A DNA stretch of 46,760 bases, from positions 1 to 46,760 of the forward strand of contig CALMIR010000074.1 in the NCBI GenBank assembly GCA_937864265.1, given 5' to 3'. The notes under the pieces are model-generated. The model had not been told where the DNA came from and searched no databases. It saw only the letters and a program-made list of their open reading frames with translations. Within the stretch, counting starts at the first letter, position 1. Each line of letters begins with the position of its first letter. Position numbers and translations under genes: made by a program. The DNA is from an uncultured Saprospirales bacterium (GTDB lineage: Bacteria > Bacteroidota > Bacteroidia > Chitinophagales > Saprospiraceae). Shown piece by piece: positions 16,749-25,494 of the stretch.

Positions 16749-17237
16749 TTATGAACGCAGTACCATAACATCACCTTCCATTTCATACGATCCACGGCCC
16801 GAAGTAGTTTGTTGCTTCACTGCTTGTTGCCCTACGAAATCCATGATCCATTGCCGTTGCTTCAAAGGCAATTTCGTTTGGGCTTCCCACTGAGATTCCG
16901 ATGGAAAAAACAACAGTGCCAGGGCATCGCCTCCGCCAAATTCCCAGTAGCCGTTAAAGCTGCCCTCGTTGCTTTGGTAAGTAAAACTGCCGCCACGGCC
17001 TTCGTTGTAAAAAAAGACTTTTGGCGCATTAATTTCCACATTTTCTAAATAAAGTTGGGCAATAATTGTTGCAGGAGCTGTTTCCAACTGATGGATTAGC
17101 ATGAGCCATTTCCGAATATCGAGAAATTTAACCAACTGGCTCTGATCAATGAGGTCGAACCACTCCGTCAGGGTTTTACCCGTAGTGGCATTTAGGTTTT
17201 CGATGAAAGGCGCTTGTTCTTCAAATAGGGTTGACAT
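16749..17237 (-). CDS. Small soluble protein of unknown function
   Basis: 162 aa, no signal peptide or membrane segment. Residues 8-50 (FIENLNATTGKTLTEWFDLI) faintly resemble the start of DUF4287-type proteins, but the match is weak. The C-terminal half is Gly/Phe-rich (GSFNGYWEFGGGDALALLFF) and ends in basic and polar residues. It lies between purB and the membrane protein gene on the same strand with 56- and 27-base gaps, so it may be in the purB transcript. Function not assigned. Confidence 0.6.
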   Translation of the reverse strand: MSTLFEEQAPFIENLNATTGKTLTEWFDLIDQSQLVKFLDIRKWLMLIHQLETAPATIIAQLYLENVEINAPKVFFYNEGRGGSFTYQSNEGSFNGYWEFGGGDALALLFFPSESQWEAQTKLPLKQRQWIMDFVGQQAVKQQTTSGRGSYEMEGDVMVLRS

Positions 17238-17293
17238 GTGGTGTATTGGTATTGATGGTTCTCCAGTTTTGAGTGCTTGTTTTTTCCAAAGTA

Positions 17294-18631
17294 CTACCCT
17301 ACCCGACCGATGTAATTCTCAGGACTTACCCGCTTCAATTCCTCCTTCAGCTCGGGGCGGACTTCTAAATCGTCTATGAAACGATGGATGTCCTCTTTTC
17401 GTACCTGCTCTTTGCCACGGGTCAGATCTTTCAATGCTTCATAAGGTTGTTCATAGGCTTCCCGGCGCAGGATGCTTTGGATGGCTTCCGCTACGACCAT
17501 CCAATTATTTTCCAGATCGGCCCTTAATTTGCCTTCATTGAGCAGCAACTTGCCCAGTCCTTTTTCAATGGATTTGAAAGCGATCAGGGTATGGGCAATC
17601 GGTGTACCGATGCTGCGCAAAACGGTGCTATCCGTCAGATCGCGCTGCAAACGGGAAACGGGGAGTTTGTCTGCCAAATGGGTAAAAATGGCATTGGCCA
17701 GCCCCAAATTACCTTCCGCGTTTTCAAAATCAATAGGGTTGACCTTATGCGGCATGGCAGAAGAGCCGATTTCGCCTTTCACCGTTTTCTGACGGAAGTA
17801 ATCCATCGAAATATACGTCCAAACATCCCGGCAAAAATCAATCAGCACCGTATTGATGCGCTTCATGGCTTGGAAAAGAGCGGCCAGGTTATCGTAGTGC
17901 TCGATCTGTGTGGTCGGGTAAGCCCGGCTCAAGCCCAGGGTGTCTTCGACAAATTGCCGGGCAAAAGCATGCCAATCCACATCGGGATAAGCCACATAAT
18001 GCGCGTTGAAATTCCCCGTTGCCCCGCCAAATTTGGCTTTGATGCTCACTGACTGTAGTTGCTGAAGCTGCTCCTTGAGTCGAGCGACGAATACTTCGAA
18101 TTCTTTACCCAATATGGTTGGGGAAGCGGGCTGCCCATGGGTACGCGCCAGCATGGGTATGTCCATCCAGCCCAACGCCAATGTGTGCAGATGGCTGGTC
18201 AAATTGTCCAATTCAGGAATCATCACCCAATCCAGGGCATGTTTTAAACTCAGCGGAATGGCCGTATTATTAATATCCTGGGAGGTCAGCCCAAAATGCA
18301 AGAATTCTTTATACGGACTCAAACCCAACTGATCAAATATTTCTTTCAAAAAATATTCCACGGCTTTTACGTCGTGGTTGGTCACCTTTTCGATGTTTTT
18401 CACCTTCTCCGCATCCTCCAGCGAAAAAGCATTGCACAATCGAATCAGTTCATCCTTTTTCGGTTCGGGAAAATCTTTCAACTGGGGCAATGGCCAATCG
18501 CAGAGCGCCAAAAAGTACTGCACCTCAATCAAAACCCGGTACTTGATCAAAGCGTATTCTGAAAAATAATCGGCCAGGATTTCCGCTTTATCCCGATACC
18601 TTCCATCAATGGGTGAAATGGCTGTTAGCAT
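17294..18631 (-). CDS. purB: Adenylosuccinate lyase
   Basis: 445 aa, normal for PurB. Catalyses two fumarate-releasing steps of purine synthesis (SAICAR to AICAR and adenylosuccinate to AMP) as a cytoplasmic homotetramer. The fumarase/aspartase superfamily signature is present (SSAMPHKVNP, with the catalytic-loop Ser), as are LTSQDINNTA and TRTHGQPASP. The N-terminus LTAISPIDGRYRD is the standard PurB start. No other purine genes are nearby. A perfect -7 promoter element lies 50 bases upstream. Confidence 0.97.
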   Translation of the reverse strand: MLTAISPIDGRYRDKAEILADYFSEYALIKYRVLIEVQYFLALCDWPLPQLKDFPEPKKDELIRLCNAFSLEDAEKVKNIEKVTNHDVKAVEYFLKEIFDQLGLSPYKEFLHFGLTSQDINNTAIPLSLKHALDWVMIPELDNLTSHLHTLALGWMDIPMLARTHGQPASPTILGKEFEVFVARLKEQLQQLQSVSIKAKFGGATGNFNAHYVAYPDVDWHAFARQFVEDTLGLSRAYPTTQIEHYDNLAALFQAMKRINTVLIDFCRDVWTYISMDYFRQKTVKGEIGSSAMPHKVNPIDFENAEGNLGLANAIFTHLADKLPVSRLQRDLTDSTVLRSIGTPIAHTLIAFKSIEKGLGKLLLNEGKLRADLENNWMVVAEAIQSILRREAYEQPYEALKDLTRGKEQVRKEDIHRFIDDLEVRPELKEELKRVSPENYIGRVG

Positions 18632-18654
18632 GTTTATTGTTTAAAAAAAAATAG

Positions 18655-18783
18655 TTCTTTGACAAATGGAGTGATTAAAGCAAAAATATTTGTAGTGTGC
18701 AAAAAATTACTTGGCGAAAATCATTGCTCCTTACAGTCGGCTTGCTTTCCGCTAAGTCTTTTCCCACAGCATTTGTCAAAGAA
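18655..18783. repeat. 14-bp perfect inverted repeat in the purB-recQ divergent spacer
   Basis: TTCTTTGACAAATG (18655-18668) and its exact reverse complement (18770-18783) face each other across 101 bases that include the purB promoter. The same TTGTCAAAGAA core recurs as a facing pair at 33346-33395. It could be operator half-sites for a regulator shared by purB and recQ, or the ends of a small element. Confidence 0.55.
18681..18688 (-). promoter_or_regulatory. -7 promoter element (TATTTTTG) for purB
   Basis: Perfect TAnnTTTG on the minus strand, 50 bases before the purB ATG and inside the span bounded by the 14-bp inverted repeat. Confidence 0.55.
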
Positions 18784-18849
18784 GGAAAAAAATTTTGTCC
18801 TCAAGGAGCGTTTTTATAACTTGCCCGGAGCACATAAGGTTTAAAAGTA

Positions 18850-20976
18850 ATGGAAATTTCGCTGGCAAAAGAAGCGCTGAAAAAATACTTTGGCTACGAT
18901 AGCTTCCGCCCCATGCAAGCAGAGATCATTCAGCACATCTACGCCGGAAAAGATGTTTTGGTCTTGATGCCCACGGGGGGTGGCAAATCGCTTTGTTACC
19001 AAATTCCGGCCATCACCTTACCCGGTACAGCCGTGGTAGTGTCGCCACTTATTTCCCTGATGAAAGACCAGGTGGAAAGCCTCCGAGCCAACGGGGTTAG
19101 CGCGGCTTTTCTCAATAGCAGCCTCGATGCAGCCGATCAGTATATGGTAGAAGAAGATTTTTTTCAGGGCAAACTGGACTTGCTCTATGTTTCTCCCGAA
19201 AAGCTGCTTTCCCAACAATTTCTGCCGCTGTTGCAAAAAGCCAAGATCAATCTTTTTGCCATCGACGAAGCCCATTGTATTTCTGCCTGGGGCCACGATT
19301 TCAGACCAGAATACACACAAATGCGCTTCCTAAAACGCAGTTTCCCCAAAATCCCGGTTATTGCGCTGACAGCTACTGCCGATAAAGTGACGCGCAAAGA
19401 TATATTATCTCAATTGCAATTGCCCGATGCTGCCGTTTTTATAGCTTCTTTCGATCGCCCCAATTTGAGCCTAGAGGTACGCCCTGGCCAAAAAAGATTG
19501 CAACAAATTGCCCAATTTCTGCGCCAGCGCCCGGGCCAGGCAGGCATCATCTACTGTCTCAGCCGCAAGAGCACCGAAGACGTAGCTGAAAAGCTCAAAG
19601 ATGCCGGTTTTTCTACCCGTTGCTACCATGCTGGCTTGTCGGAATCCCAGCGCAGCAAAGCCCAGGAGGATTTTATCAACGACAACGTACAAGTCATTTG
19701 CGCCACGATTGCTTTTGGCATGGGTATTGACAAATCGAACGTGCGCTGGGTGATCCACTACAACCTGCCCAAAAATATCGAGAGCTTTTACCAGGAAATC
19801 GGCCGCTCCGGGCGAGATGGCGTAAAAGCCGATACCGTATTGTTCTATAGCTATGGCGATGTGATGATACTCGAAGAAATCATTCGGAAAAATGAAAGTG
19901 AACAAGTGGACATCAACCTGGCCAAGTTGGAACGCATGCGCGAGTACGCCGAATCCGCCGCCTGCCGCCGCCGCCTGCTGCTCAGCTATTTTGGGGAAGA
20001 TGTGCGCAAAGACTGTGGCAACTGCGACAATTGCAAAAATCCACCGACCCGTTTTGATGGCACTGTTCTGACCCAAAAGGCACTTTCCGCACTGACCCGC
20101 TTAAAAGAAAATGTCGGCTTAATCATGCTGGTAGATGTGTTGCGCGGCTCCGGCAGGAAAGAAGTTGTGGAAAAAGGTTACCACCTGATCAAAACCTACG
20201 GCGCTGGCCGGGATTTGCCCCAATCGGAATGGCAGCACTACATCCGCCAACTCATCCAACTGGGCTACCTGGAAGTTGCCCACGATGAGCACAATGTACT
20301 AAAACTCACCCCTGCCAGCCAACGGGTACTTTTTGAAAAGGAAAATGTCGAATTGGTGCGCTTTGCCACAGTCAAAGAAAGGCAGGAAAAAGCCATCAAG
20401 CAATTGGATGAAAAAATCAAACCGCTTCGCTTGCGCGATGAATTGTTCGAACACCTCAGGAAATTGCGCCGCCAACTGGCTCAGGAGCGGGGCATTCCGC
20501 CTTATATGATTTTCAGCGATGCAACGCTGGAAGAAATGGCTGCCGCCAAACCTGCCGATAGCCATCAACTATTGGCTATTTCCGGTGTTGGTGAACAAAA
20601 ACTAGAGCAATTCGGGCAGGTTTTTCTGGATGCTATCCAGGAGTTTTTAAGCGAAAACAACGAGGTGCCCACTAGTTCTACTTATCACGTAAGCCTCGAT
20701 TTGTTACAAAAAGGCATGAGCGTGGAAGAAGCTGCCGCCCGACGCAAACTCAGCCCGGATACCATTTATAGCCACCTGGCCATTCTGTATGAAAAAGGCG
20801 AACAAATAGACATCCATCGCTTTGTTTCCCTGGCGGAAATTGAGCGCGTCAGCCAATGCCTGCACTACCTACAGGAACCTTATAAACTGAAAGACATCTA
20901 CGAATACCTCCAGCAAGAGATACCCTACCCTCAAATCAGGCTAGCGCTGGCACATAGAAGCAGGTCTCAAAAATAA
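18850..20976 (+). CDS. recQ: ATP-dependent DNA helicase RecQ
   Basis: 708 aa. Superfamily-2 3'-5' helicase of recombination repair. Order of parts: helicase core with Walker A PTGGGKS (K46) and DEAH box (139-142, IDEAHCISAWGHD), motif VI QEIGRSGRDG, a zinc-binding RQC part with Cys residues in CRRRLLLSYFGED and CGNCDNC, the winged helix, then HRDC (about 520-600, GISGVGEQKL-like turn AISGVGEQKLEQFG). The last 100 residues are a helix-turn-helix module (SVEEAAARRKLSPDTIYSHL) found in many Bacteroidota and Firmicutes RecQ. Complete. Convergent with the amylase gene 23 bases away. Confidence 0.97.
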   Translation: MEISLAKEALKKYFGYDSFRPMQAEIIQHIYAGKDVLVLMPTGGGKSLCYQIPAITLPGTAVVVSPLISLMKDQVESLRANGVSAAFLNSSLDAADQYMVEEDFFQGKLDLLYVSPEKLLSQQFLPLLQKAKINLFAIDEAHCISAWGHDFRPEYTQMRFLKRSFPKIPVIALTATADKVTRKDILSQLQLPDAAVFIASFDRPNLSLEVRPGQKRLQQIAQFLRQRPGQAGIIYCLSRKSTEDVAEKLKDAGFSTRCYHAGLSESQRSKAQEDFINDNVQVICATIAFGMGIDKSNVRWVIHYNLPKNIESFYQEIGRSGRDGVKADTVLFYSYGDVMILEEIIRKNESEQVDINLAKLERMREYAESAACRRRLLLSYFGEDVRKDCGNCDNCKNPPTRFDGTVLTQKALSALTRLKENVGLIMLVDVLRGSGRKEVVEKGYHLIKTYGAGRDLPQSEWQHYIRQLIQLGYLEVAHDEHNVLKLTPASQRVLFEKENVELVRFATVKERQEKAIKQLDEKIKPLRLRDELFEHLRKLRRQLAQERGIPPYMIFSDATLEEMAAAKPADSHQLLAISGVGEQKLEQFGQVFLDAIQEFLSENNEVPTSSTYHVSLDLLQKGMSVEEAAARRKLSPDTIYSHLAILYEKGEQIDIHRFVSLAEIERVSQCLHYLQEPYKLKDIYEYLQQEIPYPQIRLALAHRSRSQK

Positions 20977-20999
20977 CCCTCTAAAACGGCCATTGAGCA

Positions 21000-22853
21000 T
21001 CACTTCAATTCCAATACCAAGGGTGCCATAGGCGGCAAATCAATATTGCCAATCAATTTATACGTTTGTCCGCTGATCACTTCTTTGCCCTCGTGGCTGT
21101 GTCCCATCACTTCTTCGAAGCGATCGACATTCAAAGCAGTAGCCGTTTTGTTGCGGTTGAGAATCACCATGAGCTTTTTGTCCTCCAAAACCCGGAAATA
21201 CACATATACCCCATTTTCCGGAACGTAGTGGATCATCTTTCCCCAGTGAACCACCGAATTGGTTTTGCGCCAATTGAGCAGTTTTTTCATAAAAGCCTGG
21301 GCGTCTTTCTGCTGCGCACTAAGCCCTTCTCCTGTAAAAGCATTCACTTTGTCGCCTGGCCAGCCGCCCGGCAGATCAGTGCGAATGATACCGTGATCGC
21401 CATCAAAGCCCGTATTGCCCATCAGTATCTCGGTGCCATAATAAATTTGCGGGATACCGCGGGTCGTAAGAAAAAAAGTGATGCCCAATTTAAACAACTC
21501 ATAGTCCTCGTTGACCCAGGTATAAAAACGATTCATATCGTGATTGTCCGGGAAAATGACTAGGTTGTCAGGATCGGGATACAAAAAATCTTTGGCCAGC
21601 ATTTCATAAACAGCAGCCCAGCAATTGCCTGTATTCGGGTCATTGAGCGATTTGATCAAGGCTTCGTTGACAGGAAAGTCCATCAGACTCCTCAACTCGG
21701 AAGTATAGCCATTCGGATTGACCTTCCCTTTCTGCCAATAGGAAACAAGGGCCGGATCGCCAAACCACTCCTCTCCTACTATGTTCAAATTGGGATACTC
21801 CTTCATCATCGCCTTTGTCCAGGCTGTCATATAATCCATGTCGGGATAAGGATACGTATCCATCCGGATGCCCGCCAAACCCAGGTATTCCACCCACCAG
21901 ATACTGTTTTGGATCAGGTAAGTACCCAGGAACTCATTCCGCTGGTTGAGGTCGGGCATCGTCGGCACAAACCACCCATCCGTAAATAATTTTCGATCCA
22001 TTTCCGTACCATGTGGATCCTGTATCGTGACTTTTCGGTGATTGGTGTTCGTATAAGCCGGCCAAGTGTTGATCCAGTCGTCCATAGGCAAATCTTTCAT
22101 CCACCAATGCTCCAAGCCGCAGTGGTTGACGATCATATCCATGATGACTTTAATGCCCTTTCCCCGCGCTTCCTGACACAAAGTTTGGTATTCTTCATTG
22201 CTTCCAAAACGGGGATCAACTTTGTAAAAATCGGTTGTAGAATACCCGTGGTATGAATATTCTTCCATATCGTTTTCCAACAAAGGATTGATCCAAATGG
22301 CCGTAAATCCCAAATCTTTCAAGTAATCCAATCGCTGGCGCATGCCTGCAATATCTCCGCCATGTCGCCCGCCTTTGAAACTGCGATTGAGTTTTTCGCG
22401 CATCCCCGCAACATTGTCATTAGCCGTGTTGCCGTTGACAAAGCGATCAGGTGTAATCAGGTACATCACATCCGAATTGTCGAAACCGGGGATTTCCGCT
22501 GCACCCTCCTTGCGCATTTGCAGTGTATAGCTATACGTCGTGACTATTTTGCCGTCTTTTACGAAAGCAATGGGCACCGTACCCGGCTTGGTAGCAGGAT
22601 CAATTTTCAAATCAACAAACAGGTAATTGGGATTTTTGACCTTCGTCACTTTTTCCACTTGAATGCCCGAATAAGTAATCTCAGGAGTCAGGTAGCCTAC
22701 TGCTTCGCCATAGATCAGGAGTTGCAGCCCTGCTTCCTCCATACCGACCCACCAATTGGGGGGTTCTACCCGATTGATGAGGTTTTGGGCTGAAATCGCA
22801 GGAACAAAAAGACTAGCGCAAAAGATCACAAAGGCACTTAAAGGCAGCTTCAT
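21000..22853 (-). CDS. Secreted GH13 alpha-amylase family enzyme (cyclomaltodextrinase/neopullulanase, SusA-like)
   Basis: 617 aa. Hydrolyses alpha-glucans or maltooligosaccharides, probably in the periplasm. Signal peptide MKLPLSAFVIFCASLFVPAISA. Residues about 25-115 are the cyclomaltodextrinase N-terminal beta domain (RVEPPNWWVGM). The GH13 barrel holds D332 (nucleophile, GIRMDTYPYP), E361 (acid/base, IVGEEWFGD) and D439 (FPDNHDMNRF), plus DMIVNHCG. A C-terminal beta domain ends the protein. In Bacteroidota such enzymes usually sit in sus-type loci, but no susC/susD genes are here. A perfect -7 element lies 32 bases upstream. Confidence 0.93.
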   Translation of the reverse strand: MKLPLSAFVIFCASLFVPAISAQNLINRVEPPNWWVGMEEAGLQLLIYGEAVGYLTPEITYSGIQVEKVTKVKNPNYLFVDLKIDPATKPGTVPIAFVKDGKIVTTYSYTLQMRKEGAAEIPGFDNSDVMYLITPDRFVNGNTANDNVAGMREKLNRSFKGGRHGGDIAGMRQRLDYLKDLGFTAIWINPLLENDMEEYSYHGYSTTDFYKVDPRFGSNEEYQTLCQEARGKGIKVIMDMIVNHCGLEHWWMKDLPMDDWINTWPAYTNTNHRKVTIQDPHGTEMDRKLFTDGWFVPTMPDLNQRNEFLGTYLIQNSIWWVEYLGLAGIRMDTYPYPDMDYMTAWTKAMMKEYPNLNIVGEEWFGDPALVSYWQKGKVNPNGYTSELRSLMDFPVNEALIKSLNDPNTGNCWAAVYEMLAKDFLYPDPDNLVIFPDNHDMNRFYTWVNEDYELFKLGITFFLTTRGIPQIYYGTEILMGNTGFDGDHGIIRTDLPGGWPGDKVNAFTGEGLSAQQKDAQAFMKKLLNWRKTNSVVHWGKMIHYVPENGVYVYFRVLEDKKLMVILNRNKTATALNVDRFEEVMGHSHEGKEVISGQTYKLIGNIDLPPMAPLVLELK

Positions 22854-22884
22854 AGATTGATGTTTTAGAAAAGTAGAATGCTCA

Positions 22885-22892
22885 CAAAAGTA
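22885..22892 (-). promoter_or_regulatory. -7 promoter element (TACTTTTG) for the GH13 gene
   Basis: Perfect TAnnTTTG on the minus strand, 31 bases before ATG 22853, in the divergent spacer shared with the dihydrouridine synthase gene. Confidence 0.6.
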
Positions 22893-22982
22893 GAAAAAAA
22901 AAACATACCCGGCAATTTCGCCAAATATCTATGTCGGGAACCATTCCCTTCCATTTTGTTTTTATTGTGGTGTTGTTTTATG

Positions 22983-22990
22983 TACCTTTG
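22983..22990 (+). promoter_or_regulatory. -7 promoter element (TACCTTTG) for the tRNA-dihydrouridine synthase gene
   Basis: Perfect TAnnTTTG followed by CAGG, 26 bases before ATG 23016. It rules out the longer in-frame start at 22878, which would be upstream of transcription. Confidence 0.65.
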
Positions 22991-23015
22991 CAGGTCAAAA
23001 TTATTCCAACTATAC

Positions 23016-24017
23016 ATGGTCAAAATAGGTAATGTCGAAATTGGCGAATTTCCCCTATTGCTCGCACCGATGGAAGATGTGAGCGACCCACCTTTTCGCG
23101 CCCTGTGCAAAAGGAATGGCTGTGACATGATGTACACCGAATTCATATCGGTAGAAGGGCTTATCCGGGACGCTGCCAAAAGTGTTCAAAAACTAGACAT
23201 CTACGATGAAGAGCGCCCCATCGGTATCCAAATATTTGGCGCTGAATTGGACTCCATGACCCGCGCTGCGGAAATCGTCGAAGCGGCACAACCCGAAGTA
23301 CTGGACATCAACTACGGCTGCCCGGTCAAAAACGTGGTTTGTCGGATGGCTGGTGCCGGCATTTTGCAAGATATTGACCGGATGGTGAAATTGACCGATG
23401 CCATCGTCAAAGCGACCAAATTGCCCGTTACCGTTAAAACCCGCTTGGGCTGGGATGAGAACACCAAGTATGTGGAGCAAGTAGCAGAACGGCTTCAGGA
23501 CGTGGGCATTAAAGCACTGAGCATCCACGGGCGCACCCGCAAGCAGATGTATAAAGGCGAAGCCGACTGGTCATTGATCGGTCGCATCAAAGAAAACCCA
23601 CGCATCCACATCCCCATTTTTGGCAATGGCGACATCGATAGCCCTCAAAAAGCCAAAGCCTATAAAGAGCGCTATGGCGTGGACGGCATCATGATTGGTC
23701 GGGCCAGCATTGGCTATCCCTGGATATTCCGCGAAATCAAACACTATCTGGAAACGGGTGAAACACTAGCACCTCCCACACTCCACGAAAGGGTTGACGC
23801 CGCTCGGGAACACCTGCGCCGCAGCATCAAATGGAAAGGAGAAAAATTAGGGGTGCTGGAAATGCGCCGCCACTACACCAACTACCTAAAAGGACTTCCC
23901 GGCATCAAAGAATTTCGGCAAAAGTTGGTTTCTGAAATGGAGCCTTCCTGTTTATTCGATATTTTGGATGAGGCAGAGGCTTTTTATGCAGAAGCAGCAA
24001 TCATTCCTCTGGCCTAA
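23016..24017 (+). CDS. tRNA-dihydrouridine synthase (DusB-like)
   Basis: 333 aa. FMN enzyme that reduces uridines in the tRNA D-loop with NADPH. TIM-barrel motifs: [15 protein letters not shown] at the N-terminus, [18 protein letters not shown] (about 98-115), [34 protein letters not shown] and [17 protein letters not shown], then the helical C-terminal domain. Closest to DusB by these blocks. ATG 23016 was chosen because of the -7 element at 22983-22990 and because the protein then starts at the conserved [16 protein letters not shown]. The stop is 11 bases before the start of the CCA-type nucleotidyltransferase, so the two tRNA genes form an operon. Confidence 0.94.
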   Translation: MVKIGNVEIGEFPLLLAPMEDVSDPPFRALCKRNGCDMMYTEFISVEGLIRDAAKSVQKLDIYDEERPIGIQIFGAELDSMTRAAEIVEAAQPEVLDINYGCPVKNVVCRMAGAGILQDIDRMVKLTDAIVKATKLPVTVKTRLGWDENTKYVEQVAERLQDVGIKALSIHGRTRKQMYKGEADWSLIGRIKENPRIHIPIFGNGDIDSPQKAKAYKERYGVDGIMIGRASIGYPWIFREIKHYLETGETLAPPTLHERVDAAREHLRRSIKWKGEKLGVLEMRRHYTNYLKGLPGIKEFRQKLVSEMEPSCLFDILDEAEAFYAEAAIIPLA

Positions 24018-24028
24018 AATACAGTACC

Positions 24029-25453
24029 TTGGTTTTCAATATACAGCCACACGAAAGAAAGATTTTCGAAATCATCAGTCAAACCGCAAATGACCTCGGC
24101 TATCCAGCTTATGTAGTAGGTGGTTATGTTCGAGATCGCTTGTTGGCTCGGCCATCCAAGGACATGGACATTGTATGTGTAGGTAGTGGCATTCGCTTGG
24201 CCGAACATGTAGCTGCTCGCCTGCGCCCAATTCCCAGGGTAACCGTTTTTCGTCGCTTTGGCACAGCTATGCTGAAAACCAAAGACATGGAAATTGAATT
24301 TGTAGGCGCACGTAAAGAATCCTACCGCAGCGATTCTCGCAATCCAACCGTCGAAGAAGGCTCGCTGGAGGACGATCAAAATCGGCGCGATTTCACCATC
24401 AACGCGCTGGCCGTAAGTCTGAATACCAGCGATTATGGCAGTATTATCGATCCATTCAATGGGCTTCAGGATATGGAAGATAAAATCATCCGCACGCCGC
24501 TCGACCCGGAGAAAACGTTTTCCGACGACCCCTTGCGCATGATGCGGGCCATTCGCTTTGCCTGCCAACTCCACTTCGATATACTGCCCGAAACCCTAGC
24601 CGCGATCAAACAGTACCGCCATCGAATCAATATAGTTTCCAAAGAGCGGATCAATATAGAATTGAACAAAATCATCCTATCGGATGTGCCTTCTACTGGT
24701 TTCAAACACTTGATGAATACAGGCCTGTTAGAACTCATCTTTCCAGAAATGGTCGCCCTCTACGGCGTAGAATCGCGCAATGGCAAAGCCCACAAAGACA
24801 ATTTTTACCACACCCTGCAAGTGCTGGATAATTTAAGTAAAAATACCGAAGACCTTTGGCTGCGTTGGGCCGCTATTTTACACGACATCGCCAAACCAGC
24901 CACTAAACGCTTTCACCCCGAACAGGGCTGGACATTCCACGGCCATGAAGCCTTAGGGGCAGCTATGGTACCCCGCATTTTCAGCCGCCTGCGCCTGCCG
25001 ACTGACCAGAAAATGAAGTACGTACAAAAACTGGTACAGTTGCACTTGCGCCCCATCAGCTTGACTAAAGAAAACATCACCGATTCGGCCATTCGCCGTC
25101 TTCTTTTTGATGCCGGTGAAGACTTGGACGACTTGATGCTGCTCTGCGAAGCCGACATTACTTCCAAAAACCCCAGCAAAGTCAAGCGCTACCTCGAAAA
25201 TTATGAATTGGTCCGCGATCGTTTAAAGGAAATTGAAGACAAAGACCACCTCCGCAATTGGCAGCCGCCCATATCTGGCGAGGCCATCATGAATACGTTT
25301 AACATCCAGCCTTCGCGAGAAGTAGGCATCATCAAAAATGCCATTCGAGAAGCTATCCTGGACGGCGATATTCCCAATGAATATGAAGCGGCGTATGATT
25401 TTATGCTGGCTAAAGGCAAAGAGCTGGGATTGAAGGCCAAACTGATCAATTAA
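24029..25453 (+). CDS. CCA tRNA nucleotidyltransferase / poly(A) polymerase family with HD domain
   Basis: 474 aa. Class II nucleotidyltransferase that adds or repairs the CCA end of tRNAs. Head domain: [13 protein letters not shown] (about 26-38), DMDIV metal Asp pair, [22 protein letters not shown]; neck with [14 protein letters not shown]-terminal HD domain with [11 protein letters not shown] and [11 protein letters not shown] (HD ligands), as in bacterial CCA-HD fusions. No ATG is suitably placed; the frame begins at TTG 24029, 11 bases after the dus stop, so an unusual start is proposed. Cotranscribed with dus, a logical tRNA maturation pair. Confidence 0.9.
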   Translation: MVFNIQPHERKIFEIISQTANDLGYPAYVVGGYVRDRLLARPSKDMDIVCVGSGIRLAEHVAARLRPIPRVTVFRRFGTAMLKTKDMEIEFVGARKESYRSDSRNPTVEEGSLEDDQNRRDFTINALAVSLNTSDYGSIIDPFNGLQDMEDKIIRTPLDPEKTFSDDPLRMMRAIRFACQLHFDILPETLAAIKQYRHRINIVSKERINIELNKIILSDVPSTGFKHLMNTGLLELIFPEMVALYGVESRNGKAHKDNFYHTLQVLDNLSKNTEDLWLRWAAILHDIAKPATKRFHPEQGWTFHGHEALGAAMVPRIFSRLRLPTDQKMKYVQKLVQLHLRPISLTKENITDSAIRRLLFDAGEDLDDLMLLCEADITSKNPSKVKRYLENYELVRDRLKEIEDKDHLRNWQPPISGEAIMNTFNIQPSREVGIIKNAIREAILDGDIPNEYEAAYDFMLAKGKELGLKAKLIN

Positions 25454-25463
25454 AAATATTGCT

Positions 25464-25471
25464 TATATTCG
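25464..25471 (+). promoter_or_regulatory. Possible -7 element (TATATTCG) for the hybrid regulator gene
   Basis: Seven of eight positions match TAnnTTTG, 23 bases before ATG 25495. It overlaps a TTG-led extension of the frame and favours the ATG. Confidence 0.4.
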
Positions 25472-25494
25472 TTCCTGTTTACAAATACAGGAAT

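Noticed and set aside
19471-20076. 201-aa minus-strand ORF inside recQ
   Set aside because: Shadow of the RecQ helicase domain; composition follows from the sense gene.
24014-24574. 186-aa minus-strand ORF in the CCA-type gene
   Set aside because: Antisense shadow of the nucleotidyltransferase head domain.
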